From positions 12,509,703 through 12,573,702 of the forward strand of contig CM060131.1 of the NCBI GenBank assembly GCA_030522415.1: a DNA stretch of 64,000 bases, given 5' to 3'. Shown here piece by piece: positions 36,069-46,500 of this stretch (position 1 is its first letter; each line of letters opens with the position of its first letter). The translations under genes were made by a program, and so were the position numbers. This stretch comes from Channallabes apus. Taxonomy: Eukaryota > Chordata > Actinopteri > Siluriformes > Clariidae. The notes beneath the pieces were generated by a model that saw only the letters and a program-made list of their open reading frames with translations, did no database searches and was not told the DNA's origin.

Positions 36069-36581
36069 ATTCAATTCAATTAAATTCAATGTTATTTATA
36101 TAACACTTTTAACAATAGTCATTGTCTCAAAGCAGATTCACAATGAAATAAATTAATTAAATGAAATAAATTTTTAAAAACTAAATCATTTTTGGGTGTA
36201 TGTATGAGAAGAAAAAAAAATACAAGTATATATATATATAAAATAAATAAATGTGTCTAGATAATAATGATATTATGATGCAAGCCTAGGGTAACGGCGA
36301 CAGTGGCAAGGAAAAACTCCCTGAGATGGCAATAGGAAGAAACCTTGAGAGGAACCAGGCTCAATCAGGGGACCCATCCTCATTTGGGTGATAACAGATA
36401 GAAATTATATCACCATGTGTGTTATGCAGGTGAAAGTGCAATATAACAGAAGTTCTTTAAAATTAGCATGAAGTCCAGTTCAGCACAGTGATGAGTCATC
36501 AGGGCATATGGGGTCTGGATCACTGGAAGCACAGGAGCAACATGTGTAGCTCCAACCGTCATAAAGCAGAACCCATAAATA
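36069..36581 (-). mobile_element. L2 LINE tail (second family) nested in the first
   Basis: Begins with its own TTCAATTCAATTAAATT tail and matches the 3' UTR of the LINE at 38.44-40.49 kb (GTCATTGTCTCAAAGCAG, GATAACAGATAGAAAT, GTGTAGCTCCAACC). A GGAA at both junctions may be a short target duplication. It is younger than the surrounding LINE. Confidence 0.8.
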
Positions 36582-37363
36582 AGGAACCCATCCTTATTTG
36601 GGTGAAACGGATATCAGGGATTGATCTGCATACTGTGTGAGACTGGAAGTTCAGTATAAGAAAATATGTGTTTAAGTTAAAATAGAGTCCAGTTTGTTAT
36701 TGGAGGCTAAGTTAGACTGTAGGAAACTCTAGTCCTGAACTATCGAATGACTGAAGTCACAAGTCCTCAGAGAATACAGTAGCTGTCTGCACCAGCCAAG
36801 GACATGACCGTCTTTGTGGAAAAGTGAAACCATCCCCAGGTACCACACGCATCACAGGCAGACCACACGGGGCGTCCATGCGACGAGTTCTCCAACCAGA
36901 AGCAACACACCAGGATGAGTCAGACAGCTCCAAAGGGCAAAGGGGGTCTGGATCACTGGCAGCTCAGGAGTGACATGTATAGCTTGACAGAGAGCCAGGT
37001 AGAGGGAAAGAGAGAGAGGGAGAGAGAGAGGAGAAGAAAGAGAAGAGGAGAGAGCAAAAGAGAAGGCGAGATGGCAGTTAGGTATCACAGTCAAATAATG
37101 TATAATGTGAATGTATATTTAGTGCAGAGTGCAAGCAGGGACACCAGCGGGACTAATAATGTCAGCATAACTAAAAAGGGAGAGCCAGAAGTAAACACAG
37201 ACATGATGGCTCCCTGAGATGTAAAGCCACCAATCACTTCACCGTCAACAAACCTGAGTGATCAATGAGAGTGGGGAAGACAGCATCTAAACATACCAGT
37301 TCACCATAATACTCTACATCCATGAGTCCCCCAGATCTGCTCCTTTACCTAAGGCAAATCTAT

Positions 37364-37866
37364 TTATAAAAATGCTTGTCTAAATAAATAGGTTTTTAGC
37401 CTAGATTTAAACACTGAGACTGTGTCTGAGTCCCGAACACTATTTGGAAGACTATTCCATAATTTTGGGGCTTTGTAAGAAAAAGCTCTGCCCCCAGCTG
37501 TAGTTTTCGTAATATGCGGTACTGACAAGCAGCCGGCATCCTTTGATCGATGTAGGCGTGGCGGATCGTAAGACACTAGCAGTTCATTCAGATACTGCGG
37601 CGTGAGACCATTTAATGCTTGATACTGTATGTCAATAGTATTGTTTTAAAATCAATGCGAAATTTCACAGGGAGCCAATGCAGTGTGGATAGGATAGGGG
37701 TGATGTGCTCGTATCTTCTGGTTCTAGTGAGGACTCTCGCTGCTGCATTCTGGACTAGCTGAAGTTTGTTTATGCACCTAGTTGAACAACCAGACAGTAA
37801 GGCATTACAATAGTCCAACCTAGAGGTGATAAAACCATGAACTAGTTTTTCTGGATTTAGTGACAA
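37364..37866 (-). pseudogene. C-terminal remnant of L2 ORF2
   Basis: Two frames cover the same region as the end of ORF2 at 8.5-9.0 kb: [31 protein letters not shown] and [13 protein letters not shown] in 37,866-37,612, then SYDPPRLHRSKDAGC and [13 protein letters not shown] in 37,576-37,364. The frame break coincides with a TACTGTA at 37,623-37,629, a 5 bp insertion relative to the copy at 8,793-8,800. Confidence 0.8.
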
Positions 37867-37923
37867 TATATTTTTTATCTTGGCAACATTTCTGAGGTGA
37901 AAGAATGCTATCTTGGAAATATT

Positions 37924-38439
37924 AAGAGGAGCCGAATCAACAATTTGGGAAATACTTAAAAAGATGATTTCAACAACAGAAAGATCAAGTGAAACAAATA
38001 TAGTGGATGATCAAAGAATGTCTTCCTGGGTGGATAAAGCACCTTTACCACTTTCAGGCAAGTCATGATTGCACTGAAGGAAATAGACATATAATTGCCA
38101 AAGTCTGTAATCAAGAGACACCTTTATGAATGTAATTATGAAGGTTCATCTCAAGATGCCAATACTGGTAACACTAAGGAACAAAAAGCCAGGTTAGACA
38201 TTAGAAAACAGATAATGCTTGCCCAATTCTGGTACAAGATTGAATCCAAGATTAACTTGTAACAGAATGTTGGGAAGAGAGCTTCTGTTCCACATTATCT
38301 GTCAAACCTGGTGGAGGCAGTTTTCTGGCATCAGCATGTGTGGCTGCTAATGAATTGTATCACAGAAGAAGGAGGATGAATGATGAAGGGTAGAGAGATA
38401 TATTTTTTGCTCAGATTTGGTCAAATGCTGCCAAAATTA
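37924..38439 (+). mobile_element. Decayed Tc1-like transposase segment
   Basis: No frame is open, but ordered phrases fit a Tc1 gene: CAACAATTTGGGAAATACTTA, AACAACAGAAAGATC, AATCAAGAGACACC, GATTAACTTGTAACAGAATG and TGTGTGGCTGCTAATG. It is bounded on both sides by L2 insertions. Confidence 0.5.
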
Positions 38440-40487
38440 TTCAATTCAATTCAATTTTATTTATATAGCGCTTTTAACAATGGTCATTGTCTCAAAGCAG
38501 CTTCACAAAAATTTAAGAAATTTAACAAAAAATAAATAAATAAATAAATAAATAAATAAAATAAAAACAAATAATAATAATAATTATAGAAAAGAAAATA
38601 ATTGGAAGTGTGGATGTGTGAGAAAAATGTGCAGATAATAATGAGATGAATGAATGAAATGTCTCTGATGAGCAAGCCAAGGGTGACGGCGACGGTGGCA
38701 AGGAAAAACTCCCTGAGATGGCATTAGGAAGAAACCTTGAGAGGAACCAAACTCAACAGGGAACCCATCCTCATTTGGGCGATAACAGATAGAAATGATA
38801 TAACATCTTGTGTGTTGTGCAGGTGAAAATTCAATATGACAGAAATTATTTAAATTGTCATGAAGACCAGTTCAGCATAGGGACGAGTCAGTAGGTGCAG
38901 AGGGCAGATGAGGTCTGGATCACTGGAAGCACAGGAGCAGCATGTGTAGCTCCAACCATCATAAAGCTGAATCCAGTTGGAGCTGGTCCTTCTCTGGATG
39001 CCTCAGGAACCTCGCAGGGTCGGCCTTTGTCTACTGAAGCTGGCAAAATCTCCCGATGCCTCGGGATGGGTAGAGAAATACAGAACAGATGGGGAGAATT
39101 AGCGTAGTTGCCATTCGGTATAGGTGTACTGGAGTATGAGTACTGGGATGAGTTATGTGTATGCCAGATTAAAAAGATGCGTCTTGAGTCTACTTTTGAA
39201 CTGAGAAACCGTGTCTGCTCCCCGAACACTGTCTGGAAGGCTATTCCAAAGCTTTGGAGCTAAATATGAAAAAGCCCTACCCCCTTTTGTAGATTTTGAA
39301 ATTCTGGGAACTACCAGAAGTCCGGAGTTTTGTGATCTTAAGGCGCGTGGTGGATTGTAGCGTATCAGAAGACTGGTTAGGTATGTGGGAGCTAAACCAT
39401 TTAAGGCCTTGTATGTAAGTAATACTATTTTGTAATTTATTCTAAACTGAACAGGTAGCCAGTGCAGGGATGATAATATTGGGGTTATATGATCATATTT
39501 TCTGGATCTAGTGAGAACCCTGGCAGCTGCATTTTGGATTAACTGAAGCTTGTTTATTGAGGATGCAGGACAACCACCTAGTAATGCATTACAATAGTCC
39601 AGTCTGGAGGTCATGAATGCATGAACTAGTTTTTCTGCATCAGATACGGATAAGATGTTCCTAAGTTTAGCAATATTTCGAAGATGGAAAAAGGCTGTTT
39701 TTGTGATATTTGAAATGTGATTTTCAAAAGACAAGTTACTGTCTAATATTACTCCCAGATCTTTTACTGCTGAGCTGGTAATAACAGTACATCCTTCTAA
39801 GCGCAAGCTGAATTGTGAAAGCTGTTGTGTGCTGGTTTTTGGGCCAATAAGTAATATCTCTGTCTTATCTGAATTTAGTAAAAGAAAGTTATTGGTCATC
39901 CAATCTTTTATGTCCTGGACACACTCAGTTAATCTAGACAACTTAGGTATTTCATCTGGTTTAGTTGAGATATATAATTGGGTATCATCAGCATAACAAT
40001 GGAAACTAATCCCATGTCTTCTAATGATGTTACCCAAGGGAAGCATGTATATTGAGAACAACAGAGGTCCTAAAACTGACCCTTGTGGGACCCCATATTT
40101 CACTGGCATTATACCAGACGGTTCTCCATTTAGATCTACAAAATGGGAGCGATCAGACAGGTAAGATCTAAACCATTTTAGTGCCTGTCCCTGAATGCCT
40201 ATATAATTTTGTAAGCGATCTATGAGAATATTATGATCTATAGTGTCGAATGCAGCACTAAGATCGAGCAGGACTAGCAATGAGATGCAGCCTTGGTCTG
40301 AAGCTAAAAACAAGTCATTTGTAATCTTAACTAGTGCAGTTTCTGTGCTATGATGGGGCCTGAAACCTGACTGAAATTCTTCAAGGATGTTGTTATCCTG
40401 CAAGAATGTGCAAATTTGAGCTGATACTACTTTTTCTAGTATTTTTGATATGAACGGGAGGTTTGAGATCGGTCTGTAATTTTTTAT
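38440..40487 (-). mobile_element. 5'-truncated L2 LINE, second family
   Basis: Tail of TTCAA units at 38,440, 3' UTR to about 39,150, then the RT frame up to about 40,487, where the LINE text stops inside the RT domain ([10 protein letters not shown]). Endonuclease and ORF1 are absent. No clear target duplication. Confidence 0.85.
39153..40486 (-). pseudogene. L2 reverse transcriptase, N-terminally truncated but otherwise open
   Basis: About 445 codons without a stop: [34 protein letters not shown], motif [15 protein letters not shown], motif [17 protein letters not shown], motif [12 protein letters not shown], and the C-terminal [20 protein letters not shown] and [11 protein letters not shown]. 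It is about 70% similar by eye to the RT at 8.5-9.8 kb, so a different L2 family. The open frame over the full remaining length points to a fairly recent insertion. It cannot act alone because the endonuclease is missing. Confidence 0.88.
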
Positions 40488-40830
40488 AAATTTCCTCAGA
40501 CTTCCTCCGTACGAGGACACTGAGAAGCAAAATTATTTAGGTTAAACGTTTTTGAGAATTAGAACATCCAGCTTAGTTTTTTTTTAAATTATTATTATTA
40601 AACTAATTATCACTACAGTAAGTACCCTTACATACATGCGCTGCAGCCTGTGAATGAATACACACAGCGGAGGGACAGAGACATGAGGGAAATCAAATTC
40701 CATATTGTGTAGTGTCCCTTTTTCAGCGGAAATTCTAAATATAAACAAACCAAATTCTGCTTTTTTTCCTCAGAGGTAAACGGAAAAGTGAAATTGTTCA
40801 GCTGATTTCATGAAAACTTAAGCGTGATCA
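40488..40830. other. Noncoding DNA between LINE and Tc1 copy
   Basis: No feature is recognised. The first recognisable DD37E Tc1 sequence is CATCGTACTGTGAAGACATTC near 40,832. Confidence 0.4.
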
Positions 40831-41412
40831 TCGTACTGTGAAGACATTCGTGGCTGATTCAGAGCACACACAGGTTCGTGCAGATGAAGAAGGTTTCTGC
40901 AAGACAAATTCATCAGATTGAGAGAGCAGCTGCTGAAATGCCATTACAAAGCAGCAAACAGGTATTTGAAGCTGCTGGTGCCTCTGGAGTCCCGCGAACC
41001 TCAAGGGGTAGGATCCTTTAGAGGCTTGCAGTTGTGCATAAACCTACTATTCGGCCACCCCTAATCAATGCTCACAAGCAGAAACGGCTGCAGTGGGCCC
41101 AGGCATACATGAAGACAAGTTTTTAAGTCTTTTTTACTGATGAGTGTCGTGCAACACTGAATGGTCTAGATGGATGGAGTAGTGTATGGTTGGTGGATGG
41201 CCACCATGTCCCAACAAGGCTGCAATGTCAACAAGGAGGTCATGTTTTGGGCTGGAATCATGGGGAGACAGCTGGTAGGCCTCTGTAGGGTCCCTGAAGT
41301 ATATTGACTGACCACTTTCTCCCATGGTACAAACAGAAGAACCGTGCCTTCTGTAACAAAATCATCTTCATGCACGACAATGCACCATCTCATGCTGCAA
41401 AGAATACCTCTG

Positions 41413-41783
41413 TGTCAAGAACTAACCCAATGACGACCAGAAAGAAGTAGCTTTAGCAGTTAGCCCTGTAGCGTGAATGGTAAACCCAAATGCGGATAGA
41501 ACACGAGCGGGCAGGATAATCACGCGATTTGCTATAAGGACTCTCAAAACAAATGAGCAAAGGAAAGACACAATCTAACCTGCGTCCTATAAACACACAC
41601 TCAGTCTGAAAGCGAACCCAAGAAAGTGAGTACTCACATGAACTCGAACGATACCGAAGCAGCATGGGAAAAACTCAATGACAGAGCGATGTGCAGCGCC
41701 ATCTTGTATCCTTTTATGCTTTCAGGTTCGCGGCCGTCTTGCATCCGGGTCCTACTGCCGGCCGCGGCTGACTGCGCATGACA
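41413..41783 (-). repeat. 3' LTR of the Gypsy element, 371 bp
   Basis: On the minus strand it starts TGTCATGCGC and ends GTTCTTGACA (TG...CA). A TATA-like AAAGCATAAAAGG lies about 65 bp in, near 41,715. Its partner 5' LTR is missing. Confidence 0.88.
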
Positions 41784-41800
41784 GTACCCCCCTGTCCAGG
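41784..41800 (-). promoter_or_regulatory. Polypurine tract of the Gypsy element
   Basis: Minus strand CCTGGACAGGGGGGTAC, directly before the LTR. It is the expected primer for plus-strand DNA synthesis. Confidence 0.75.
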
Positions 41801-41802
41801 AC

Positions 41803-42369
41803 CGACTCCGGACGGTCCAGGGGTGGAGGATACCCGGTGACGGTAGTCCCTAATGAGCCCGGGGTCGAGGATGAAGCGAGCTGGAACCCAGGACCGCTCC
41901 TCGGGGCCGTAGCCCTCCCAGTCGACCAGATACTGGGTGCCCCTGCCCCGAGGGCGCGAGTCGAGGATCCGTCGCACGGTGTAAGCGGGACCACCGTCAA
42001 TGATACGGGGGGGGAGGAGCAGGGGGGGGTGGGTGGGACCATGGGTAAGGTGATGAATGGTTTCAGCTCGGAGGTGTGGAAGACGGGGTGGATCCGGGGA
42101 GCCGCAGGCAGCTGGAGCCGGTAGGTGACAGGGTTGATCCTGAGAGTGATACGGTATGGTCCAATGAATCTCGGTGACAGCTTCCTTGACTCGGTGCGTA
42201 GGTGGAGGTTCCTGGTAGAGAGCCATACCTTGTCACCTACGTGGTACAACCGTCCCGGAGGGTGTCGACGGCGGTGCTGGGTCACATAGGTGGTGTTGGT
42301 ACGTCGAATGGCAAGGTTGGCTTGGTGCCATAGCCGCCGAACATCGGAGGTTGGAAACCATAGCACACC
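41803..42369 (-). pseudogene. Integrase C-terminus and chromodomain, frameshifted
   Basis: The frame 42,366-41,752 holds the integrase C-terminal GPY/F-type region ([34 protein letters not shown]). In another frame (42,226-41,714) a chromodomain follows, with [10 protein letters not shown] and [15 protein letters not shown]. The frame change falls at the runs of G and C near 42,006-42,034. Chromodomains guide integration to chromatin marks. Confidence 0.82.
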
Positions 42370-44142
42370 TCAAATGGGCTCAGGTTGGTAGCGGAGGACA
42401 CATGGAGGTTGTGAGACAACTCCGCCCACTTGAGGTAGCGGGCCCAGACGATCCGACACGAAACATCTCAGGTAACGCTCCAGCTGTTGGTTGGTTCGCT
42501 CCATCTGACCATTCGTCTGGGGGTGGTAACCGGAAGACAGACTGCAGGACGAATTGATCAGACGGCAGAAAGCCCTCCAGAACCGGGCGGTGAACTGGGG
42601 ACCTCTGTCCGAGACGATGCCCTTAGGGAACCCATGCAATCGGACTACGTGCTCCAATATCAGCTCGGCTGTGTCTTTGGCTGACGGGAGTCCGGCGAGG
42701 GCCACCAGGTGCACTGCCTTGGAGAAGCGGTCAACGATGGTGAGGACGACGTCTTTTCCTTCCGAGGCCGGCAGGCCCGTGATGAAGTCGACGGCAATGT
42801 GCGACCAGGGCCGATGGGGAACTGGGAGTGGTTGAAGCTCCCCCGGTGTTGGTTGATTGGAGTCCTTGGCCCTGGCACACACTGGGCACGCCCGGACGAA
42901 CTCGGTGGCCTCCCTCCTCATTGAAGGCCACCAGAAAGCCCGTCCCACGAAGGTGAGGGTTCTTCGGGTTCCCTGGTGTCCCGCGATGGGCGAAGAATGG
43001 CCCCACTGGAGGACTTCGGGCCGGAGTTGAGTGGGAACATAGAGCCGGTCGGGCGGCATGCCTGCCGGTGCGGGTTCGCTGGTCAGTGCCTGGCGGACCC
43101 TCGTTTCCATGTCCCAGTGCAGGGGTGCGATGATCAGGGTGGGTGGAAGGACAGGCACGGGCTCCGCCCGGGGCGCCTCTCGCTCGTATTGACGGGAGAG
43201 GGCGTCGGCCTTGGTGTTCTTTGACCCCAGGCGGTACGAAAGATGGAAATCGTACTGTTCGAAGAACAGGGCCCACCGTGCCTGTCGTGGGTTCAGCTGT
43301 TTGAGATTGCGGATGGTGAGTAGGTTCTGATGATCCGTCCAGACGATGAATGGCTCACTGGCACCCTGGAGCCAGTGACGCCATTCCTCCAAAGCCCACT
43401 TTATGCCCAACAGTTCACGGTCCCCTACTCCGTATCGCTGCTGAGTGGGGTTAAACTTTTTGGAGTAGAAGCCACAGGGGTGTAGCTTCTGGTCTGGACC
43501 TCGTTGGGAGAGAACAGCGCCGGCGCCCACTTCCGACGTGTCCATCTCCACAACGAATGGTTGGCTGGCATCCAGATGGAGGAGAATCGGTGCGGTGGTG
43601 AAGAGGTGACAGAGTTTGTGGAAGGCTGAAATGGCGGTTGGGTTGAGTTGGAAAGAGTGGGTTGAGAGCCTGGTCAGTGCAGTGAGTGGTGCTGCAACTG
43701 TACTGTAGCCCCGAATAAAGCGACGATAAAAGTTCGTAAACCCGAGAAAGCATTGGAGCTGCTTTAGTGTCCTGGGTAGGGGCCAGTGACGTACAACCTC
43801 CAGCTTCTGCGGGTCCATGGCCACACCCTGGGGCGAGATGAAAAAACCCAGGAACGTGGTGGAGTGCTCGTGAAAAGCACACTTTTCCAGCTTACAGTAC
43901 AGCTGGTGGGCGAGCAATCTCTTGAGAATAGCTCTAACGTGTCGGGTGTGTTCTTCGGTGGTGTGTGAGTAGATGAGTATGTCATCTACATAAACGAACA
44001 CCCATCGGCCTAGCATGTCCCGGAGAACATCGCTGAGGAACTGTTGAAAGGCCGAGGGTGCGTTGCAGAGTCCAAACGGAATAACCAGGCTCTCATAATG
44101 TCCTGTGGGGGTGATAAAGGCCGTCTTCCACTCATCACCCAC
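42370..44142 (-). pseudogene. Gypsy pol: RT (partial), RNase H, integrase
   Basis: About 590 open codons. RT continues from just after the lost motif A: the PFGLCNAPSAFQQF motif, the YVDD catalytic box in VFVYVDDILIYS, and FLGFTNFYRRFI. RNase H is shown by VEMDTSEVGAGAVL, DRELLGIKWALEEW and VWTDHQNLL. The integrase zinc module HSSPIAGHQG...CPVCARAK is followed by the D,D-35-E core: VDFITGLP, VSDRGPQFTA and GQMERTNQQLE. Near 42,440 the sequence changes frame, so the end of the integrase core is garbled. The methionine at the start is not biological; the frame really continues from the protease-RT part after a deletion. Confidence 0.9.
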
Positions 44143-45052
44143 TCAGGGCTGAGTTGGTAAGAGGCAACGGGTGACGGTTCCTGATGGTGATCTTATTTAG
44201 CCCCCGATAGTCGACACACGAGCGAAGTTCGCCCCCTTTCTTCTTCACGAAGAAGAACCCCGCGGCTGCCGGCGAGGAGGATGGCCGGATGGTGCCATTG
44301 CGGAGGGCACTGGCGACGTATTCCTCCATCGCCTGGGTCTCGCTGCTGGAAAGGGAGTAGAGATGGCCCCGGGGGGGGTTGGAACCTGGCTGGAGTTCAA
44401 TGGCCAGGTCGTATGGATGGTGAGGTGGCAGGTGGTTGACCTGGCGTTTACAAAACACCTCCGCCAGGTCCCGATAAGGTGGAGGAATGGCATGGACGTC
44501 GACATCGGGGGCCTCCGACTCCCTGGAGCACGTCCCAGCCTGGGCCTGTAGGCAGAGGTCGGTGCAGGTCGGCCCCCACTGAAGGATCCGGTTTTGTGTC
44601 CAGGAAATCAGAGGGTCGTGTTGAAGTAGCCAGGGGTATCCAAGGATGAGCGGTGGAGAGGAAATGGGAGTGAGGTGAAATTGGATGAGTTCATGGTGCT
44701 GACCGAGGGTGAGAGTGATGGGTTGGGTCTGCTGGGTGATGGGGCTAGATGAGACAGAGGTGATCTTCATCTGCTGGGATAATGCCTCAATTTTTACCCC
44801 CAGCTCTCTGGCATATGTAGAGTCAATAAAGTTACCTGCGGCACCGGAATCGATGAACGCGGTACTTCTGACCCGCTTGTGGCCAAGGTGGAGGGTTACC
44901 TGAACCGTGAGTCGAGACGTGGTTGGGTTGGTGGTGGCGGAGAGGTGGATGGTGCCCGGTGAGTCTCTCCTATCATTCACCAGGGTTGGGCGTTTCCCGG
45001 ACGGAATGGGCAGGTCGCCCGGTGGTGCGCCGCTGAGCCACAGTAGGCTCAC
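44135..45052 (-). pseudogene. Gypsy protease and N-terminal RT
   Basis: Contains the aspartic protease active site [12 protein letters not shown] and the second conserved block [10 protein letters not shown], then the RT entry: [29 protein letters not shown] and [11 protein letters not shown]. The text jumps from there to GDEWKTAF, with a stop, so the segment that normally carries RT motif A and its first catalytic aspartate is deleted. The apparent start codon is GTG and is not a real start; pol follows gag by frame change. Confidence 0.88.
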
Positions 45053-45911
45053 AGTCCCTCACGGTAACGCCTCTCGCGTTCCGTCACGGTCAGGGAGGCG
45101 CGCCCTAGTTGCATGGGTTCCCCGGCTCCAGTGTCAACCATGGCAGGGAGTGGAGATCCGACACGTCCGGTGAAGGCGGGGGTGACGGTGGGTGGTGGTC
45201 TTGGTGCAGTGTAGGTGTAGGTGGGAGCTGGCGGCAGGGTTCGAGGTGCTGGCTTCGGACGGGAGAGAAGGCGCTGGTCAATGCGGAGGGCTAGCTGGAT
45301 CAGCCGCTCCAGTGTGGCTGGGAGCTCTCGTCCAGCTAGCTCGTCCTTAATGCGGTTAGCCAGTCCCTCGAAATAGGACGTCAGGAGGGCTGCGTCTCCC
45401 CAGGAGGTCTGAATGGCGAGGGTGCGGAAGTCCGCGGTATACCTGCTCACGGACAATCCTCCCTGCCGCAGGTGGTAGAGCTTCGTGTCGGTCTCCACCT
45501 CGCCCGCGGGATGTTCGAAAGTCAATTTAAGCTGATGGGTAAACTCATTGTACGAGTGAGCGGTGTCCGTGTCAGCGTGTAGGACTGCTGTGGCCCACTC
45601 CGCTGCCTGCCCTGATAGCAACGAGACGAGTAGTGCAATGCGCAGCCGGTCGGTGGAGTATTTGGTGGCATTAAACTCAAACACCAGTTCCAGCGATGTT
45701 AAGAACACACTGCATTTCCCATCCGTGCCATCCCATTTATCCAGAAGTGCTAGAAAAACATCAGAAGCGGGAGGTTGGTGCGGCGCCGCGGCCGCTGTGG
45801 CGGGCGGACCGCTAGCCAGCCCATCAACAGCCGCCCGGAGACTCGCGTTCTCCTGCTTAAGCTCCGCAACCTCGCGGCGCAAGGCCGCGATGTCTTGGAC
45901 ACTCCGGCGCA
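44982..45911 (-). pseudogene. Gypsy gag, 5'-truncated, stop at the zinc knuckle
   Basis: Begins at the truncation junction (frame opened by a GTG, no ATG). An N-terminal coiled coil (IAALRREVAELKQENASLRA) is followed by a capsid-like region (FLALLDKWDGTDGK, LLSGQAAEWATAV, YNEFTHQLKLTFEH, LYHLRQGGLSVSRY). At 45,049-45,051 a TGA replaces the first cysteine of a CCHC knuckle; the remaining residues ([13 protein letters not shown]) still have correct C-X4-H-X4-C spacing. The resemblance to host genes derived from sushi gag is by ancestry only. Confidence 0.85.
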
Positions 45912-46500
45912 CTCTGTGTCATTGGCTGCTATGGGCATAAAAGATGAGAAACTCATGGTGTGGCCACCATCCTCCCCTGACCTCAACCCCACTGAAAACC
46001 TTTGGAGCATCCTCAAGCAAAAGATCTATGAGGGTTGGAGGCGGTTCAAAACAGGGAGGCTATTCTGACATCCTGCAAAGAAATTCAAGCAGAAACTGTC
46101 CAAAAACTCACAAGTTCAGTGGATGCAAGAATTGTGAAGGTGATATCAAAGAAGGGGTCCTATGTTAAGATGTAACATGCCCTGTTAGGATGTTTTTGAT
46201 TGAAATAGCTTTAAATTCCTTTAATGACCCCCTAAAGCTGCAAATTCAACAAAAGACCATTTTCAGGTCTTTACAACCTATGAAATGTTTTAACTCTGTT
46301 GTGCATAATAATTTGGAACAGTGCATTTTCATTTTTATTATTTTTTTATATTGTTATCATTAGGAAGTTTGTCCAATAAAATTCAAATTGTACCCTAATG
46401 GTTGTTGACTTGAAAATTATACTGACTGTCATTTGCATTGACTAATTATGAAAATCAGTGAAAGATATCATTTGCGTAATAATTTGGAACATGGTGTACA

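Larger units (their letters stand above)
35846..37923 (-). mobile_element. 5'-truncated L2 LINE (same family as 7.5-12.6 kb), itself interrupted
   Basis: The tail CAATTCAATTCAATTT starts at 35,846. The 3' UTR continues to 36,068, is interrupted by another LINE tail, and resumes at about 36,582 with GGAACCCATCCTTATTTGGG. The UTR's AG tract is at 37,005-37,060. The remnant of ORF2 (37,364-37,866) ends at the truncation point near 37,923. Confidence 0.8.
41413..45911 (-). mobile_element. Sushi-like Ty3/Gypsy retrotransposon, 5'-truncated and decayed
   Basis: Minus-strand order: gag, protease, RT, RNase H, integrase, chromodomain, polypurine tract, 3' LTR. The 5' LTR, primer site and start of gag are absent. 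CTCTG flanks both ends (41,408-41,412 and 45,912-45,916), as in a 5 bp target duplication. The GC content (mostly near 60%) is far above that of the flanks. The [10 protein letters not shown] protease and the chromodomain place it with sushi-like chromoviruses. It is inactive: stop in gag, deletion in RT, and at least two frame changes after integrase. Confidence 0.9.
40860..46175 (+). pseudogene. DD37E Tc1-type transposase, copy 1, interrupted
   Basis: The first portion encodes SARQIHQ-type HTH sequence and KQVFEAAGASGVPRTSR, then the region of the first catalytic Asp (FTDECRATL) and, at about 41,370, MHDNAPSHAA with the second Asp. After the Gypsy insertion the frame resumes at 45,917 with LAAMGIKDEKLMVWPPSS and PDLNPTENLW (catalytic Glu). 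It shares with the 57 kb copy a stop in the codon before RLAVVHKP (TAG here) and a short deletion before the DHFLPWYK-type motif. It also has its own deletions, for example in the PTRLQCQQGG region. Confidence 0.85.
40831..46500 (+). mobile_element. DD37E Tc1-type transposon, copy 1, split by a Gypsy element
   Basis: Left part 40,831-41,412 and right part 45,912-46,500 align with the copy at 56.6-58.2 kb. The 5' end is missing or too diverged. The right end has the terminal text TGCGTAATAATTTGGAACATG. The Gypsy element sits exactly inside the codons that follow the second catalytic Asp. Confidence 0.85.

Noticed and set aside
43690..43905. TACTGTA/TACAGTA in the Gypsy pol as scars
   Set aside because: They fit the normal coding sequence (codons for Tyr-Ser-Thr and Leu-Tyr-Cys) and do not disturb the frame, so they are better explained by chance.
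42370..44142. Long 590-codon frame as a host gene
   Set aside because: Its RT, RNase H and integrase motifs in retroelement order, the adjacent LTR and polypurine tract make it Gypsy pol.
44982..45911. Gag frame as a domesticated sushi-derived host gene
   Set aside because: It starts at a truncation with no ATG, has an internal stop and sits in a complete decayed element.
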